This document shows positions 1 to 6,230 of a stretch of DNA of 39,028 nt, piece after piece. The DNA is from a virus. The stretch covers positions 1 through 39,028 of the IMG/VR virus record IMGVR_UViG_3300025121_000090; one strand, written 5' to 3'. The first letter of the stretch is position 1. Each line of letters starts with the position of its first letter. The notes beneath the pieces are model-generated. The model worked only from the letters and a program-made list of their open reading frames with translations. It had not been told where the DNA came from and made no database searches. The position numbers and the translations under genes are program-made.

Positions 1-1
1 A

Positions 2-421
2 GAACACGCTAAAGAGTTATCCGAGCTTTCAAAGATACCTTCTGATACTATCTATGTACGTTTACAGGCACGCTTTCCAAATTATGACAGTGAGATACTT
101 AAATATCCTTTCAGTGGCTTCCAGGTAGGACAAATCTATTCTACATCTATTTCCTTAGATATGATTCAGCAGGAATACTCACTTCAGGGGAATAGTCTTG
201 AAAGCTGTATCGGATTAAATACAGGTTACGAAAAAGGAATTTTGAATCTTAATTCTCAGATTACAGGTTTACAGAACAATATTTTGAAGGCTGATTTGCA
301 GATTAAGAACTACGATAAAGAAATTACGATTTTAAATAGGCAGATTAATCGGAAAGGGTTTTGGAATAAGGTACTTCTTGGAGTGTCAGCGGCTGCCGTT
401 GGTATTGCAGTTATAAAATAG
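2..421 (+). CDS. Coiled-coil protein with C-terminal membrane segment, 5' truncated by window edge
   Basis: The frame is open from the first bases of the window, so the true start lies upstream and an internal ATG at 161 is not needed. About 139 residues are visible. The middle is a heptad-like helix rich in N, Q, L and I (SQITGLQNNIL, KEITILNRQ). The end is a basic patch (NRKGFWNK) followed by one hydrophobic helix (VLLGVSAAAVGIAVIK), giving a C-terminal tail anchor. A coiled coil next to one membrane helix would suit a lysis or spanin-like protein, but known inner spanins anchor at the N-terminus, so this is only a guess. A strong terminator follows at 455-490. Confidence 0.7.
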   Translation, partial: EHAKELSELSKIPSDTIYVRLQARFPNYDSEILKYPFSGFQVGQIYSTSISLDMIQQEYSLQGNSLESCIGLNTGYEKGILNLNSQITGLQNNILKADLQIKNYDKEITILNRQINRKGFWNKVLLGVSAAAVGIAVIK

Positions 422-427
422 GGTTCT

Positions 428-440
428 GTTTTTCATAGGT
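428..440 (+). repeat. 13-nt motif shared with 12823-12835
   Basis: GTTTTTCATAGGT occurs here and again, identically, at 12823-12835. In both places it lies 15-20 nt upstream of a 10-bp hairpin followed by a T run. The copy at 12823 starts right behind a TAACTTTG promoter box, so it would be at the 5' end of that transcript. Here no good promoter box precedes it. Function unknown. Confidence 0.4.
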
Positions 441-454
441 TTTAGTTAGTAGTT

Positions 455-490
455 AGGGGTGCAGAGTAGTTAACTGCATCCCTCTTTTTT
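455..490 (+). terminator. Rho-independent terminator
   Basis: AGGGGTGCAG (455-464) pairs with CTGCATCCCT (474-483), 10 bp with one G-U pair and a 9-nt loop, then a T6 run (485-490). It sits 34 nt after the first gene's stop and before the next promoter, so it separates two transcription units. Confidence 0.85.
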
Positions 491-499
491 TAAAATAAA

Positions 500-531
500 T
501 TTGACTTTGATATTTTAACTTTATATATTTG
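500..531 (+). promoter_or_regulatory. Bacteroidota-type promoter
   Basis: TTTG (500-503), 20 nt, TATATTTG (524-531). This matches the Bacteroidota primary-sigma consensus (-33 TTTG, -7 TAnnTTTG) with ideal spacing. The expected start site is about 537-540, only a few bases before the ATG at 542 and about 40 before the ATG at 581. Confidence 0.75.
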
Positions 532-580
532 TAGTTCATTAATGCAAATTGCAATTAGTATTAACCAAAAAGTAAAGAGT

Positions 581-976
581 ATGAAAAAGTTTTGTGTGAT
601 GATCTTTACGGTTTTTCTGGTCGCATTTTTGTCAAGTTCTTTTACTGACACTAAAACGGCACTTGACAATGATGTAGGTTATTCATTAACCATAGACCAG
701 AATGAAACCGTTATGAATTTCGATTCTCCTGTAGCCGACATGCAAATATCCAGAGGGGTTAGTGTACCGGATAAGGGTCTAAGTTTTGAAGGTTATAATG
801 TTATTATTGAAAAACAATCATTCCAGTCATGCCGTGTTGACAATTATGACCACACTTGGCAAAGATCAACAGACATGAATAATGAATTAATTCCCACGAA
901 AGGAGTAAATCAATATAGTCAGGGGGTCTTTAGACTTGACATCGGAGAAACTTATCTCCGGCAAAATATTATATAA
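581..976 (+). CDS. Secreted protein with N-terminal signal peptide
   Basis: 131 residues from the ATG at 581. An in-frame ATG at 542 would add 13 residues. I prefer 581 because it puts a classic signal peptide at the N-terminus: MKK, then a hydrophobic core (VMIFTVFLVAFLSSSF) and a likely cleavage site near residue 20. The mature part is acidic and polar with no recognised motif. It is predicted to be exported to the periplasm or surface. It is monocistronic, with a consensus promoter immediately upstream and two terminators downstream, so it may be expressed independently of the phage modules (a lysogenic-conversion or exclusion role is speculation). Confidence 0.7.
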   Translation: MKKFCVMIFTVFLVAFLSSSFTDTKTALDNDVGYSLTIDQNETVMNFDSPVADMQISRGVSVPDKGLSFEGYNVIIEKQSFQSCRVDNYDHTWQRSTDMNNELIPTKGVNQYSQGVFRLDIGETYLRQNII

Positions 977-1001
977 ATAAATAAAGAATCAATATTTTAA
1001 G

Positions 1002-1028
1002 AGCCACTCAATTAGGGTGGCTTTTTTT
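1002..1028 (+). terminator. Rho-independent terminator (first of tandem pair)
   Basis: AGCCACT (1002-1008) pairs with GGTGGCT (1016-1022), 7 bp with one G-U pair, followed by a T7 run. It lies 25 nt after the secreted-protein gene. Confidence 0.85.
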
Positions 1029-1038
1029 AGATAGGGGA

Positions 1039-1064
1039 GAGGTCGAGAAATCGGCCTCTTTTTT
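1039..1064 (+). terminator. Rho-independent terminator with GNRA loop (second of tandem pair)
   Basis: GAGGTCGA (1039-1046), GAAA tetraloop, TCGGCCTC (1051-1058), then T6. The stem is 8 bp with one G-U pair. Together with the hairpin 10 nt upstream it forms a tandem terminator insulating the 542-976 unit from the early region. Confidence 0.85.
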
Positions 1065-1116
1065 GTTTAGAAACAATATAAATAACGATATAAATTGAAA
1101 ATAATGTATTAAATGT

Positions 1117-1172
1117 ATTGTTTATATCAAATATATGTTTATCTTTGATACATACAATTAAAACCGACTAAG
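1117..1172 (+). promoter_or_regulatory. Bacteroidota-type promoter and 5' strand of a leader stem
   Basis: TTG (1118-1120), 19 nt, TATCTTTG (1140-1147) forms a good promoter. Just before the ATG at 1173 lies ACCGACTAAG (1163-1172). Its exact reverse complement, CTTAGTCGGT, occurs at 1448-1457, immediately after the 89-codon gene. This is the largest member of the stem-abutting-ATG leaders found at five further sites in the window, except that the frame between the stem strands is a longer gene and no interleaved second stem was found. Confidence 0.6.
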
Positions 1173-1442
1173 ATGAAAACACAATTATTCAACTTCGCAT
1201 TTAATCAGTTATTCAATCTTTATTTATGGTTGTCTAAATTTGGTTACTATTTATCAAATAAAAACAGGGTATATGATTCTCTGGGACTTATAGATACTCT
1301 TGGAAGTGATTCAGATGATACCCTTTATACAAAATCATATTCAGAAGAACTTGGAAGTATGTTTATAATAAAATTACCCTTTGGTTATCTGCTGAGATTA
1401 ATAGAGGGCTTTGATAAATCGATTGACATTATTAAGCAATAA
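1173..1442 (+). CDS. Hypothetical protein, 89 aa
   Basis: 89 residues. The N-terminal 35 are rich in aromatic and hydrophobic residues (FNLYLWLSKFGYYLS) and could form an amphipathic or membrane-associated helix. The rest is acidic and polar. It is the first gene after the promoter at 1117. Its start codon directly follows one strand of a 10-bp perfect inverted repeat whose other strand lies 6 nt past its stop codon, so translation and RNA folding may be linked. No family recognised. Confidence 0.6.
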   Translation: MKTQLFNFAFNQLFNLYLWLSKFGYYLSNKNRVYDSLGLIDTLGSDSDDTLYTKSYSEELGSMFIIKLPFGYLLRLIEGFDKSIDIIKQ

Positions 1443-1447
1443 GAAAC

Positions 1448-1503
1448 CTTAGTCGGTCGGGTGCGGATTACTGTGGCTACCCCTCCCGCACTCGTTACCG
1501 GCT
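1448..1503 (+). promoter_or_regulatory. Structured intergenic hairpin with alternative pairing
   Basis: Two pairings compete here. CTTAGTCGGT (1448-1457) is the complement of 1163-1172. A local hairpin pairs CGGGTGCGG (1458-1466) with CCGCACTCG (1486-1494), and CGGT (1454-1457) with ACCG (1497-1500), about 13 bp in all. The CGGT segment belongs to both, so the long-range and local folds exclude each other in part. Only a weak T run follows, so this is more likely a leader switch or RNA-processing site than a strong terminator. The next ATG is at 1518. Confidence 0.5.
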
Positions 1504-1517
1504 TTTAAATACTAGCT

Positions 1518-1703
1518 ATGGCAAAGAAAAACAAAACTACTAAGGGCATTGTTCTCGAATTGGACAATTCAGATAGGGGTAATCTAATAGAAATTCAGAG
1601 CAGATTTGTAAGGACTGGCGTTCGTAAAACACTCGTTCAGATTGCATCTGACTGCCTTAAAATCGGAATTGCAGATAAACTTATTGATACTGAAAAGCTA
1701 TGA
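1518..1703 (+). CDS. Small basic protein, possibly ribbon-helix-helix-like
   Basis: 61 residues with a basic N-terminus (MAKKNKTTKG). A beta-like stretch (GIVLELDNSD) is followed by two predicted helices around RGNLIEIQSRFVRTG and RKTLVQIASDCLKIG. That strand-helix-helix pattern and size fit small CopG/Arc-like DNA-binding proteins, but I see no diagnostic residue. The gene starts 15 nt after a structured hairpin and its stop overlaps the next start (ATGA). Confidence 0.55.
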   Translation: MAKKNKTTKGIVLELDNSDRGNLIEIQSRFVRTGVRKTLVQIASDCLKIGIADKLIDTEKL

Positions 1704-1870
1704 GCAAAGAAGTATTTTATTTAAAAGACTCTGTCAATCCGGAGTTCTTTACCTCCGAGCCTGATGAAGTTATTTGTTGGGTATTCCGCTGTACTTGCAA
1801 ATGCGGCAAACAAATTGCTTATTCTGTGGATTTACATGAACTTATAGAGAAACATTACTTTTTAAACTAA
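1700..1870 (+). CDS. Small Cys-containing protein, 56 aa
   Basis: 56 residues from the ATG at 1700, overlapping the preceding stop by 4 nt (ATGA), which suggests coupled translation. It contains CTCKCGK near residues 31-37, a possible half metal-binding knuckle, plus a fourth Cys at position 26. No family recognised. It is the second gene of an early small-gene operon. Confidence 0.6.
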   Translation: MSKEVFYLKDSVNPEFFTSEPDEVICWVFRCTCKCGKQIAYSVDLHELIEKHYFLN

Positions 1871-1877
1871 CTAACTT

Positions 1878-2162
1878 ATGAAAACATTAACAGACGTTAT
1901 GATAAATGGCTATTCGCACGATGCTATAATTGAGTCATTCATGATAGAATGCAGGGATGAACAGCGTGATGTAATTTGGGTAGATAAAGAAAATGGTATT
2001 GCTAAATGTCACGGGGATGCAAGATGCGTAACTATTTTTGTTAAAGACTCGGACGATAGTACCAAAATTACTGCTATTGAAATATGCGCAAGTTCGATTA
2101 AGAAACTATACCAGGGAATAACTGAAATCGAAAAGCAGACATCTGAAGAATCCATAGATTAA
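1878..2162 (+). CDS. Hypothetical protein, 94 aa
   Basis: Acidic 94-residue protein, predicted alpha/beta, with Cys at positions 26, 44 and 50 but no clear metal site. The N-terminal third is helical (SHDAIIESFMIEC). A strand-turn-strand segment (VIWVDKENGIAKCHG) follows. It lies between two Cys-containing small genes upstream of the recombination module and is probably cotranscribed with them. Function unknown. Confidence 0.6.
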   Translation: MKTLTDVMINGYSHDAIIESFMIECRDEQRDVIWVDKENGIAKCHGDARCVTIFVKDSDDSTKITAIEICASSIKKLYQGITEIEKQTSEESID

Positions 2163-2165
2163 GCC

Positions 2166-2414
2166 ATGATAATAGATATCCGCGATAATGTAAACATTGA
2201 ATCCTTTTATGGAGGATTTTCAGAACCTACCGGATATGGAGCTTTTGATGAAGATCAGTTAAATGAACGGACTGAGGACGTATCTGACCCCTGCGAAAAA
2301 TGCGATTTAGAAGGTCTGTCAGAGTGTTGTAACGCTCCAATTAAATGGACTGACATCTGTACTCGTTGCGGAGAACATACTGAATCTGTGTGTGATAATT
2401 GTAACTTGAAATAA
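2166..2414 (+). CDS. Small zinc-ribbon-like protein
   Basis: 82 residues. The C-terminal half holds a dense Cys pattern: CEKC, then ECC, then CTRC, then CDNC, the spacing of paired zinc knuckles. The N-terminal half is acidic and probably unstructured. Small zinc-ribbon proteins of this kind are common in phage early regions and usually bind nucleic acid or a host protein, but no partner can be named. It is 3 nt from the previous stop. Confidence 0.65.
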   Translation: MIIDIRDNVNIESFYGGFSEPTGYGAFDEDQLNERTEDVSDPCEKCDLEGLSECCNAPIKWTDICTRCGEHTESVCDNCNLK

Positions 2415-2430
2415 ACTTTAAATACTAACT

Positions 2431-2922
2431 ATGGAAACTAAAACACATTGGAGAAAAGTATTTTTATCCGACTATCTTAGTTCATGTGACCTTGAGGACG
2501 GAAAGGATATGAAAGCTGTAATTAAATCTGTTACTGTAAAATCTGTAAAAGGCCCGGACGGCAAAGAACAGGAACGGAACGTGGCTACCTTTACGGATGC
2601 TAATTTAAAGCCTATGATACTGAATGCGACTAATTGTAAGCTGATCAAAAAGTTTGCAAAATCAGTATTTATCAATGACTGGAATAACATCCCTATTCAG
2701 ATTTATGTCAAAGATGATATTAAGGCCTTTGGTGAAGTTACCGAAGGGTTACGGATAAGACCTACCCAGCCGGTAATGAGTAAACCAAAATTAACTCCAG
2801 GTATCCCGGCATGGAATAAAGCTATTGAGTTCTTAAAAGGAACCGGTACAATCGATGCTATCAAAACCAGATATGAGTTAAATAAAGAAGATGAAGAAAC
2901 TTTAAAAGCTGCCATATTATGA
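2431..2922 (+). CDS. Recombination-associated protein upstream of YqaJ nuclease
   Basis: 163 residues. The N-terminal 110 are predicted to be mainly beta (MKAVIKSVTVKSVKGPDGKE, NVATFTDANLKPMILN, IPIQIYVKDDIKAFG), reminiscent of an OB-like fold. A proline-rich linker (RPTQPVMSKPKLTPG) and a short helical tail follow. The stop overlaps the exonuclease start by ATGA. Genes in this position often encode single-strand-binding or annealing accessory proteins. The role here is inferred from position and predicted fold only. Confidence 0.55.
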   Translation: METKTHWRKVFLSDYLSSCDLEDGKDMKAVIKSVTVKSVKGPDGKEQERNVATFTDANLKPMILNATNCKLIKKFAKSVFINDWNNIPIQIYVKDDIKAFGEVTEGLRIRPTQPVMSKPKLTPGIPAWNKAIEFLKGTGTIDAIKTRYELNKEDEETLKAAIL

Positions 2923-3521
2923 TACATCACGAAATAGATCAGAACTCTGAAGAATGGGATGCGCTCAGACTTGGTAAATTTACCTCTTCAACTTTTGCCG
3001 ATTTGTTTATGAAAAAAGATACAAAGAGATATCGTAACGCAATTATCAAAGTAGCTTTTGAAAGAGTTACCGGAGAGTGTGAAGAAAATTACTCAAATAA
3101 GTGGATGCAGCGGGGAAATGAAAAGGAACCTTTTGCAGTTGAAAATTATGAGTTATTTACTTTTAATACCTGCGAACCTGCCGGATTTTATGAGTATGAT
3201 GAATTTACAGGGGCCAGTCCTGATCGTAAAATAATCGGGTTAAATGGTGGCTGTGAGTTCAAATGTCCTTCGTTTCAAATCTATAACGAATATCTCGAAA
3301 CCGGTAAGGTTCCAAAAGATTACTACTGGCAAATCATAGGCCAGTTACTTTGTACCGGATGGGACTTTATAGACTATATGCCATATTCAAGTCCGAAACT
3401 AAAGCAAATACTCATCCGGATTGAAAGAGCCGAACACGAGGGGTCTATTGGTCTATTAAAAGCAAAACTGGCCGAATGTATTGAGGAAGTTAAAATATTA
3501 ATTGAACGTATAAAACAGTAA
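2919..3521 (+). CDS. YqaJ-type viral recombinase/exonuclease
   Basis: 200 residues, the usual size for a single-domain YqaJ/lambda-exonuclease-type nuclease of the PD-(D/E)XK fold. Visible landmarks are the N-terminal EEWDALRLGKFTSS motif (residues 11-24), the catalytic core SPD (D102) with EFK (E113, K115), and Q142 in WQIIGQ, which matches the family's conserved Gln. Such enzymes resect double-stranded DNA ends to feed single-strand annealing recombination. It is coupled by overlap to the preceding gene and followed 4 nt later by the SSB-like gene, consistent with a phage recombination cassette. Confidence 0.88.
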   Translation: MIHHEIDQNSEEWDALRLGKFTSSTFADLFMKKDTKRYRNAIIKVAFERVTGECEENYSNKWMQRGNEKEPFAVENYELFTFNTCEPAGFYEYDEFTGASPDRKIIGLNGGCEFKCPSFQIYNEYLETGKVPKDYYWQIIGQLLCTGWDFIDYMPYSSPKLKQILIRIERAEHEGSIGLLKAKLAECIEEVKILIERIKQ

Positions 3522-3525
3522 AATT

Positions 3526-3891
3526 ATGAGTAAAATAATTTCAGGTAAACTTAATTTATTGCAACTCCATGCAGTTCGCAAAATGATAAACGGGCAACTT
3601 GGATTGGTTGAATGTCTGGTAATCCCGATTGAAAAGAATAGGCTTTTTATCGGTGAAAAAGGGGTATATTTGGATCTTATCGCTTTTGAGATTGAGAATC
3701 CAAAAGTAGATTCAAAAGATACTCATTTAGTTAAACAATCCTTCAGTAAGGAAATCCGGGAATCTTTAGGGGAAGAAGAACTAAAAAAGATGCCAATATT
3801 AGGAAATCTTCAGGTATGGACTGAAGGGGGCGAATCAACTCCGGTAAGTTCAAATGTGGTACAGGATGAAGTAAGTGATCTTCCTTATTGA
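3526..3891 (+). CDS. Putative single-stranded DNA-binding protein
   Basis: 121 residues. The C-terminus is acidic and ends in DEVSDLPY, strongly recalling the SSB tail (acidic residues then a hydrophobic tip such as DLPF) that docks repair and replication proteins. The N-terminal 70 residues are largely beta (ISGKLNLLQL, LVECLVIPIEKNRLFIGEKG, VYLDLIAFEI), compatible with an OB fold, though canonical SSB motifs are absent. The position between exonuclease and NinG-like gene supports a recombination role. It could instead be a phage protein that mimics the SSB tail. Confidence 0.5.
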   Translation: MSKIISGKLNLLQLHAVRKMINGQLGLVECLVIPIEKNRLFIGEKGVYLDLIAFEIENPKVDSKDTHLVKQSFSKEIRESLGEEELKKMPILGNLQVWTEGGESTPVSSNVVQDEVSDLPY

Positions 3892-4427
3892 TGACTGACA
3901 AGGATTTTCATAAAGAAATACAAAATTTAATTTTCAATATCATGAGGGATAGTGATTTTCACAAACTAATGGATTTTGCATATGTCGGAGGCGGGTTAAT
4001 TCCCGTCTCTGCAAATGCAATAGAGATGCTTGAGCAGACTGGCAAAGGAGAAGTTCTTTCATTTATAGAAATTACTAAAAGAGATATAAGTATGCACCGC
4101 TGTTATTTCGCACTTCTTAAATTCATTTACGGATATATGCCTCCGGTATTCAAAAAGAAAGTCAAAGAAGATAAATTTTATATCTGGCTTAAACACCTGA
4201 AAAAAGAATATACCATTGTGTTTACTTTTGCAGACGGGACTTCATTAGTCGAGTATGAAAGTATTGCTTTTGGTAAAATGAGCCAGAAAACATTTGAGGA
4301 TTATATCCGGGAACAGTTGCCATTTATATTTGAAAATGTAATAGGTATGTATTTTGAAGGTGATATACTTAATGGGATAATTGATACGATTGAAATAGAA
4401 TTTGAAAAATTTTTATCAAAATTATAA
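3891..4427 (+). CDS. DUF1367-like phage protein
   Basis: 178 residues from the ATG at 3891, which overlaps the previous stop as TGATG. A TTG one codon upstream is less likely. It contains the segment KGEVLSFIEITKRDISMHR followed by a helix (YFALLKFIYGYMP) and, near the C-terminus, the SIAFGKMSQKTFEDY stretch. This layout is what I recall for DUF1367 proteins of phage recombination/nin regions. The molecular role of that family is unknown to me. The neighbouring NinG-like gene fits such a region. Confidence 0.55.
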   Translation: MTDKDFHKEIQNLIFNIMRDSDFHKLMDFAYVGGGLIPVSANAIEMLEQTGKGEVLSFIEITKRDISMHRCYFALLKFIYGYMPPVFKKKVKEDKFYIWLKHLKKEYTIVFTFADGTSLVEYESIAFGKMSQKTFEDYIREQLPFIFENVIGMYFEGDILNGIIDTIEIEFEKFLSKL

Positions 4428-4430
4428 ATT

Positions 4431-4589
4431 ATGAGTTACCTACCTGCTTTATTCGAGTGCCTCCGTCCTGATACGGATGAGCATGAACTGGATGCTTTCG
4501 TCCTGGATGAAGAGACCAGTGATCATTCACCTTTGAACCTGGATGAGAATTTGAAAATCTTTAATACTGATGACTATGGCACGAATTGA
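4431..4589 (+). CDS. Small acidic protein, 52 aa
   Basis: 52 residues, very acidic (about one in four residues D or E), with no basic cluster. It starts 3 nt after the previous stop and overlaps the next gene's start by 20 nt. Acidic small phage proteins sometimes act as DNA mimics or host-protein inhibitors, but nothing specific supports that here. Confidence 0.5.
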   Translation: MSYLPALFECLRPDTDEHELDAFVLDEETSDHSPLNLDENLKIFNTDDYGTN

Positions 4590-4845
4590 CATAGATATTG
4601 AAGAGTATTTGGATGAGGTTAACACAAAATATCTGGTAAGGGAATGTTTAAGACGGCATGATTTTGAAAAGATAATGGAAGAGGAGCGAAAAACAGAGAC
4701 GGTTGGATTTCTTGAAAATCCAGACAAAATGATTTTACCGGAATTTAAAACAAGCGATCAGTTACTGTCTTATATCAAACGGCTATTAGGATTAAGACCA
4801 TGGCACGACAAAAAAAGAATCATAACTGAGATTGAAAATCTTTGA
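4570..4845 (+). CDS. Hypothetical protein, 91 aa
   Basis: 91 residues, mostly charged helices (IEEYLDEVNTKYLVRECLRRHDFEKIMEEER). ATG codons at 4570 and 4576 are both possible. It overlaps the preceding small gene by up to 20 nt in another frame, and its stop is 1 nt before the NinG-like start, so it is clearly part of the same operon. No family recognised. Confidence 0.55.
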   Translation: MTMARIDIDIEEYLDEVNTKYLVRECLRRHDFEKIMEEERKTETVGFLENPDKMILPEFKTSDQLLSYIKRLLGLRPWHDKKRIITEIENL

Positions 4846-4846
4846 G

Positions 4847-5248
4847 ATGCAGAAAACTAAATCCCTGCCCAAACTAAAGAAAAAGGCCCTCGATTTATAC
4901 TCAGAGCTGGTAAAATTAAGGGCTGCCAATGAAGGGAAATTGTATTGCTACACGTGCGATGCGCCCCTGAAACTCAATACTTCAAATACCCAGTTAGGAC
5001 ATTTTTTGTCCAGAGGCGCTTATCCGGGATTAACGTTTCATCCTGATAATTCAAGGGTTCAGGATTATAGATGTAATGTAATGCTTCACGGTGCTACTAT
5101 TGAATTTCGCACTCGTTTGATTTGTGAGATAGGCAGTCCGGCAGTTGAAAAATTAGAGGCTCAAAGGTTTGATTCAGTAAAGTGGAGCCGGTTTGATTTT
5201 GAGCAAATGATAGAAAATTATTCAGAAGAAATTAAACTACTAAAATGA
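4847..5248 (+). CDS. ninG: NinG/Rap-like recombination protein
   Basis: 133 residues from the ATG at 4847. An in-frame TTG 15 nt upstream overlaps the previous gene and is less likely. It shows the NinG pattern: a basic helix (KLKKKALDLYSELVKLRAA), a CYTC knuckle (C34, C37), the GHFLSRGAYPGLTFHPDN core (H52), and an RCN motif (C76) with GATIEFRTRL. NinG of lambda (Rap) is a structure-specific endonuclease acting on recombination intermediates and has an HNH-like metal centre. The second CxxC of typical NinG is reduced to one Cys here. Clustered with exonuclease and SSB-like genes. Confidence 0.75.
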   Translation: MQKTKSLPKLKKKALDLYSELVKLRAANEGKLYCYTCDAPLKLNTSNTQLGHFLSRGAYPGLTFHPDNSRVQDYRCNVMLHGATIEFRTRLICEIGSPAVEKLEAQRFDSVKWSRFDFEQMIENYSEEIKLLK

Positions 5249-5421
5249 CTCCGAAAGAACTGATAACCAATCAACTTAATGAGTACCAAAAGGCACTTCA
5301 TAAATCCTTTGAATCATTCAAAAAAGGTGAAATCACAAAGGAACTACATGAGACTCATAAAGGTAATTTAGAGCCTAAAATATTTCAGTACAAACAGGCA
5401 TTAAATTGTTTAAATCAATGA
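5245..5421 (+). CDS. Small hypothetical protein, 58 aa
   Basis: 58 residues, basic, mostly helical with a run of charged residues (KGEITKELHETHKGN). It overlaps the NinG-like stop by 4 nt (ATGA), so it is probably translationally coupled. No recognised motif. Confidence 0.55.
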   Translation: MTPKELITNQLNEYQKALHKSFESFKKGEITKELHETHKGNLEPKIFQYKQALNCLNQ

Positions 5422-5452
5422 ATGGACTAACTACTAAAATAAATCTAAAATC

Positions 5453-5725
5453 ATGAATGACATTGCAAAACAAGCTACAGTAGATAAATTTCTTTCGGCA
5501 ATAAAGAAAGAAAAACTCTTTAAGTTAGAGGCAGGGGCAATCGTCGGCCTTGTACCGGCGCAAGTATCCTATCTTTTTAATAAAAGATATTGGATTAGAT
5601 TAAAAGAGTCTAATTGGGATTCTGTTCTAAAATGGATTAATTCAGGGCAATCACTAAAAGAGTATTCTGAAAAGCATGGTAAAGTTCTGCCGGTAAAACA
5701 TATTGATTACTTCCGAAAGTCGTGA
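5453..5725 (+). CDS. Small helix-turn-helix DNA-binding protein
   Basis: 90 residues. A central HTH-like segment (KLEAGAIVGLVPAQVSYLFNKRYW, residues 22-45) resembles the XRE-type turn in which a helix ending in G-L is followed by a recognition helix. The flanking helices are basic. Proteins of this type are common in Bacteroidota phage early regions and may regulate transcription. A 31-nt A-rich spacer separates it from the upstream gene. Confidence 0.55.
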   Translation: MNDIAKQATVDKFLSAIKKEKLFKLEAGAIVGLVPAQVSYLFNKRYWIRLKESNWDSVLKWINSGQSLKEYSEKHGKVLPVKHIDYFRKS

Positions 5726-5736
5726 CTATAAGGAAA

Positions 5737-5880
5737 ATGGAACCGGAAGTGAAGGAAATACAGATTAAGAAACACGAACCTGGAAGAGCAATAAAAGGCG
5801 ATCTTATCGATATGTTAATTGAGGAAAAGAAATTATTAGAAAGCAAAATTAATGCTATTGATATTTTGTTGAAACATTAA
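5737..5880 (+). CDS. Small coiled-coil protein, 47 aa
   Basis: 47 residues. The second half is an amphipathic helix (DLIDMLIEEKKLLESKINAI) with heptad spacing. It lies 11 nt after the HTH gene and 11 nt before the winged-helix-like gene, so it is probably in the same operon. Function unknown. Confidence 0.5.
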   Translation: MEPEVKEIQIKKHEPGRAIKGDLIDMLIEEKKLLESKINAIDILLKH

Positions 5881-5891
5881 TTTCTTAAATC

Positions 5892-6230
5892 ATGACAGAA
5901 AAATCGCTATTCGACGAAGTATCTGAAGTCATTGAGAAAGCTCCGCACTTCGGGTATTTCAATACAACTAATTTGCATAATCCTGAACTTAAAGAGTGCA
6001 AACTGAAAGCTAAGAGTCAGACTGAGGCGGTGCTAAAGTTCTTCCAAAGGCATGAAGGAACTAACTTCAACGCATGGGAAACGTGGAAATACATGAAGCT
6101 CAGAAACGTGCCTATAACTTCTATAAGGCGTGCAATTACCTGCTTAATTGATGCCGGGAAGCTGGTTGAAACTGGGAATCTGAGAATCGGGAATTATGGA
6201 AGGAAATGTAGATGTTACAGACTGGCATGA
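5892..6230 (+). CDS. Winged-helix-like DNA-binding protein
   Basis: 112 residues. The region from residue 42 to the end reads as helix (TEAVLKFFQRHEG), turn and helix (NAWETWKYMKL), then PITSIRRAITCLIDAGKLVETGN and a basic wing (RIGNYGRKCRCYRLA). This matches small winged-helix proteins often seen before replication genes. The stop overlaps the methyltransferase start. Confidence 0.6.
   Translation: MTEKSLFDEVSEVIEKAPHFGYFNTTNLHNPELKECKLKAKSQTEAVLKFFQRHEGTNFNAWETWKYMKLRNVPITSIRRAITCLIDAGKLVETGNLRIGNYGRKCRCYRLA

Noticed and set aside
532-889. A 10-bp complementarity (532-541 with 880-889) whose first strand abuts the ATG at 542, a possible seventh member of the leader family.
   Set aside because: The pairing is AT-rich with a G-U pair and spans about 340 nt inside a secreted-protein gene. 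A match of this quality is likely by chance, and the preferred start is at 581.
1454-1500. Possible tRNA or tRNA-like element, because of GC-rich paired segments.
   Set aside because: Only one long hairpin with a large loop. No acceptor/T-arm geometry, no GTTCRA, no CCA.
2472-2930. Minus-strand open frames opposite the YqaJ-upstream gene.
   Set aside because: They run across a gene coupled to its neighbours by overlap on the plus strand, and their translations lack any motif.
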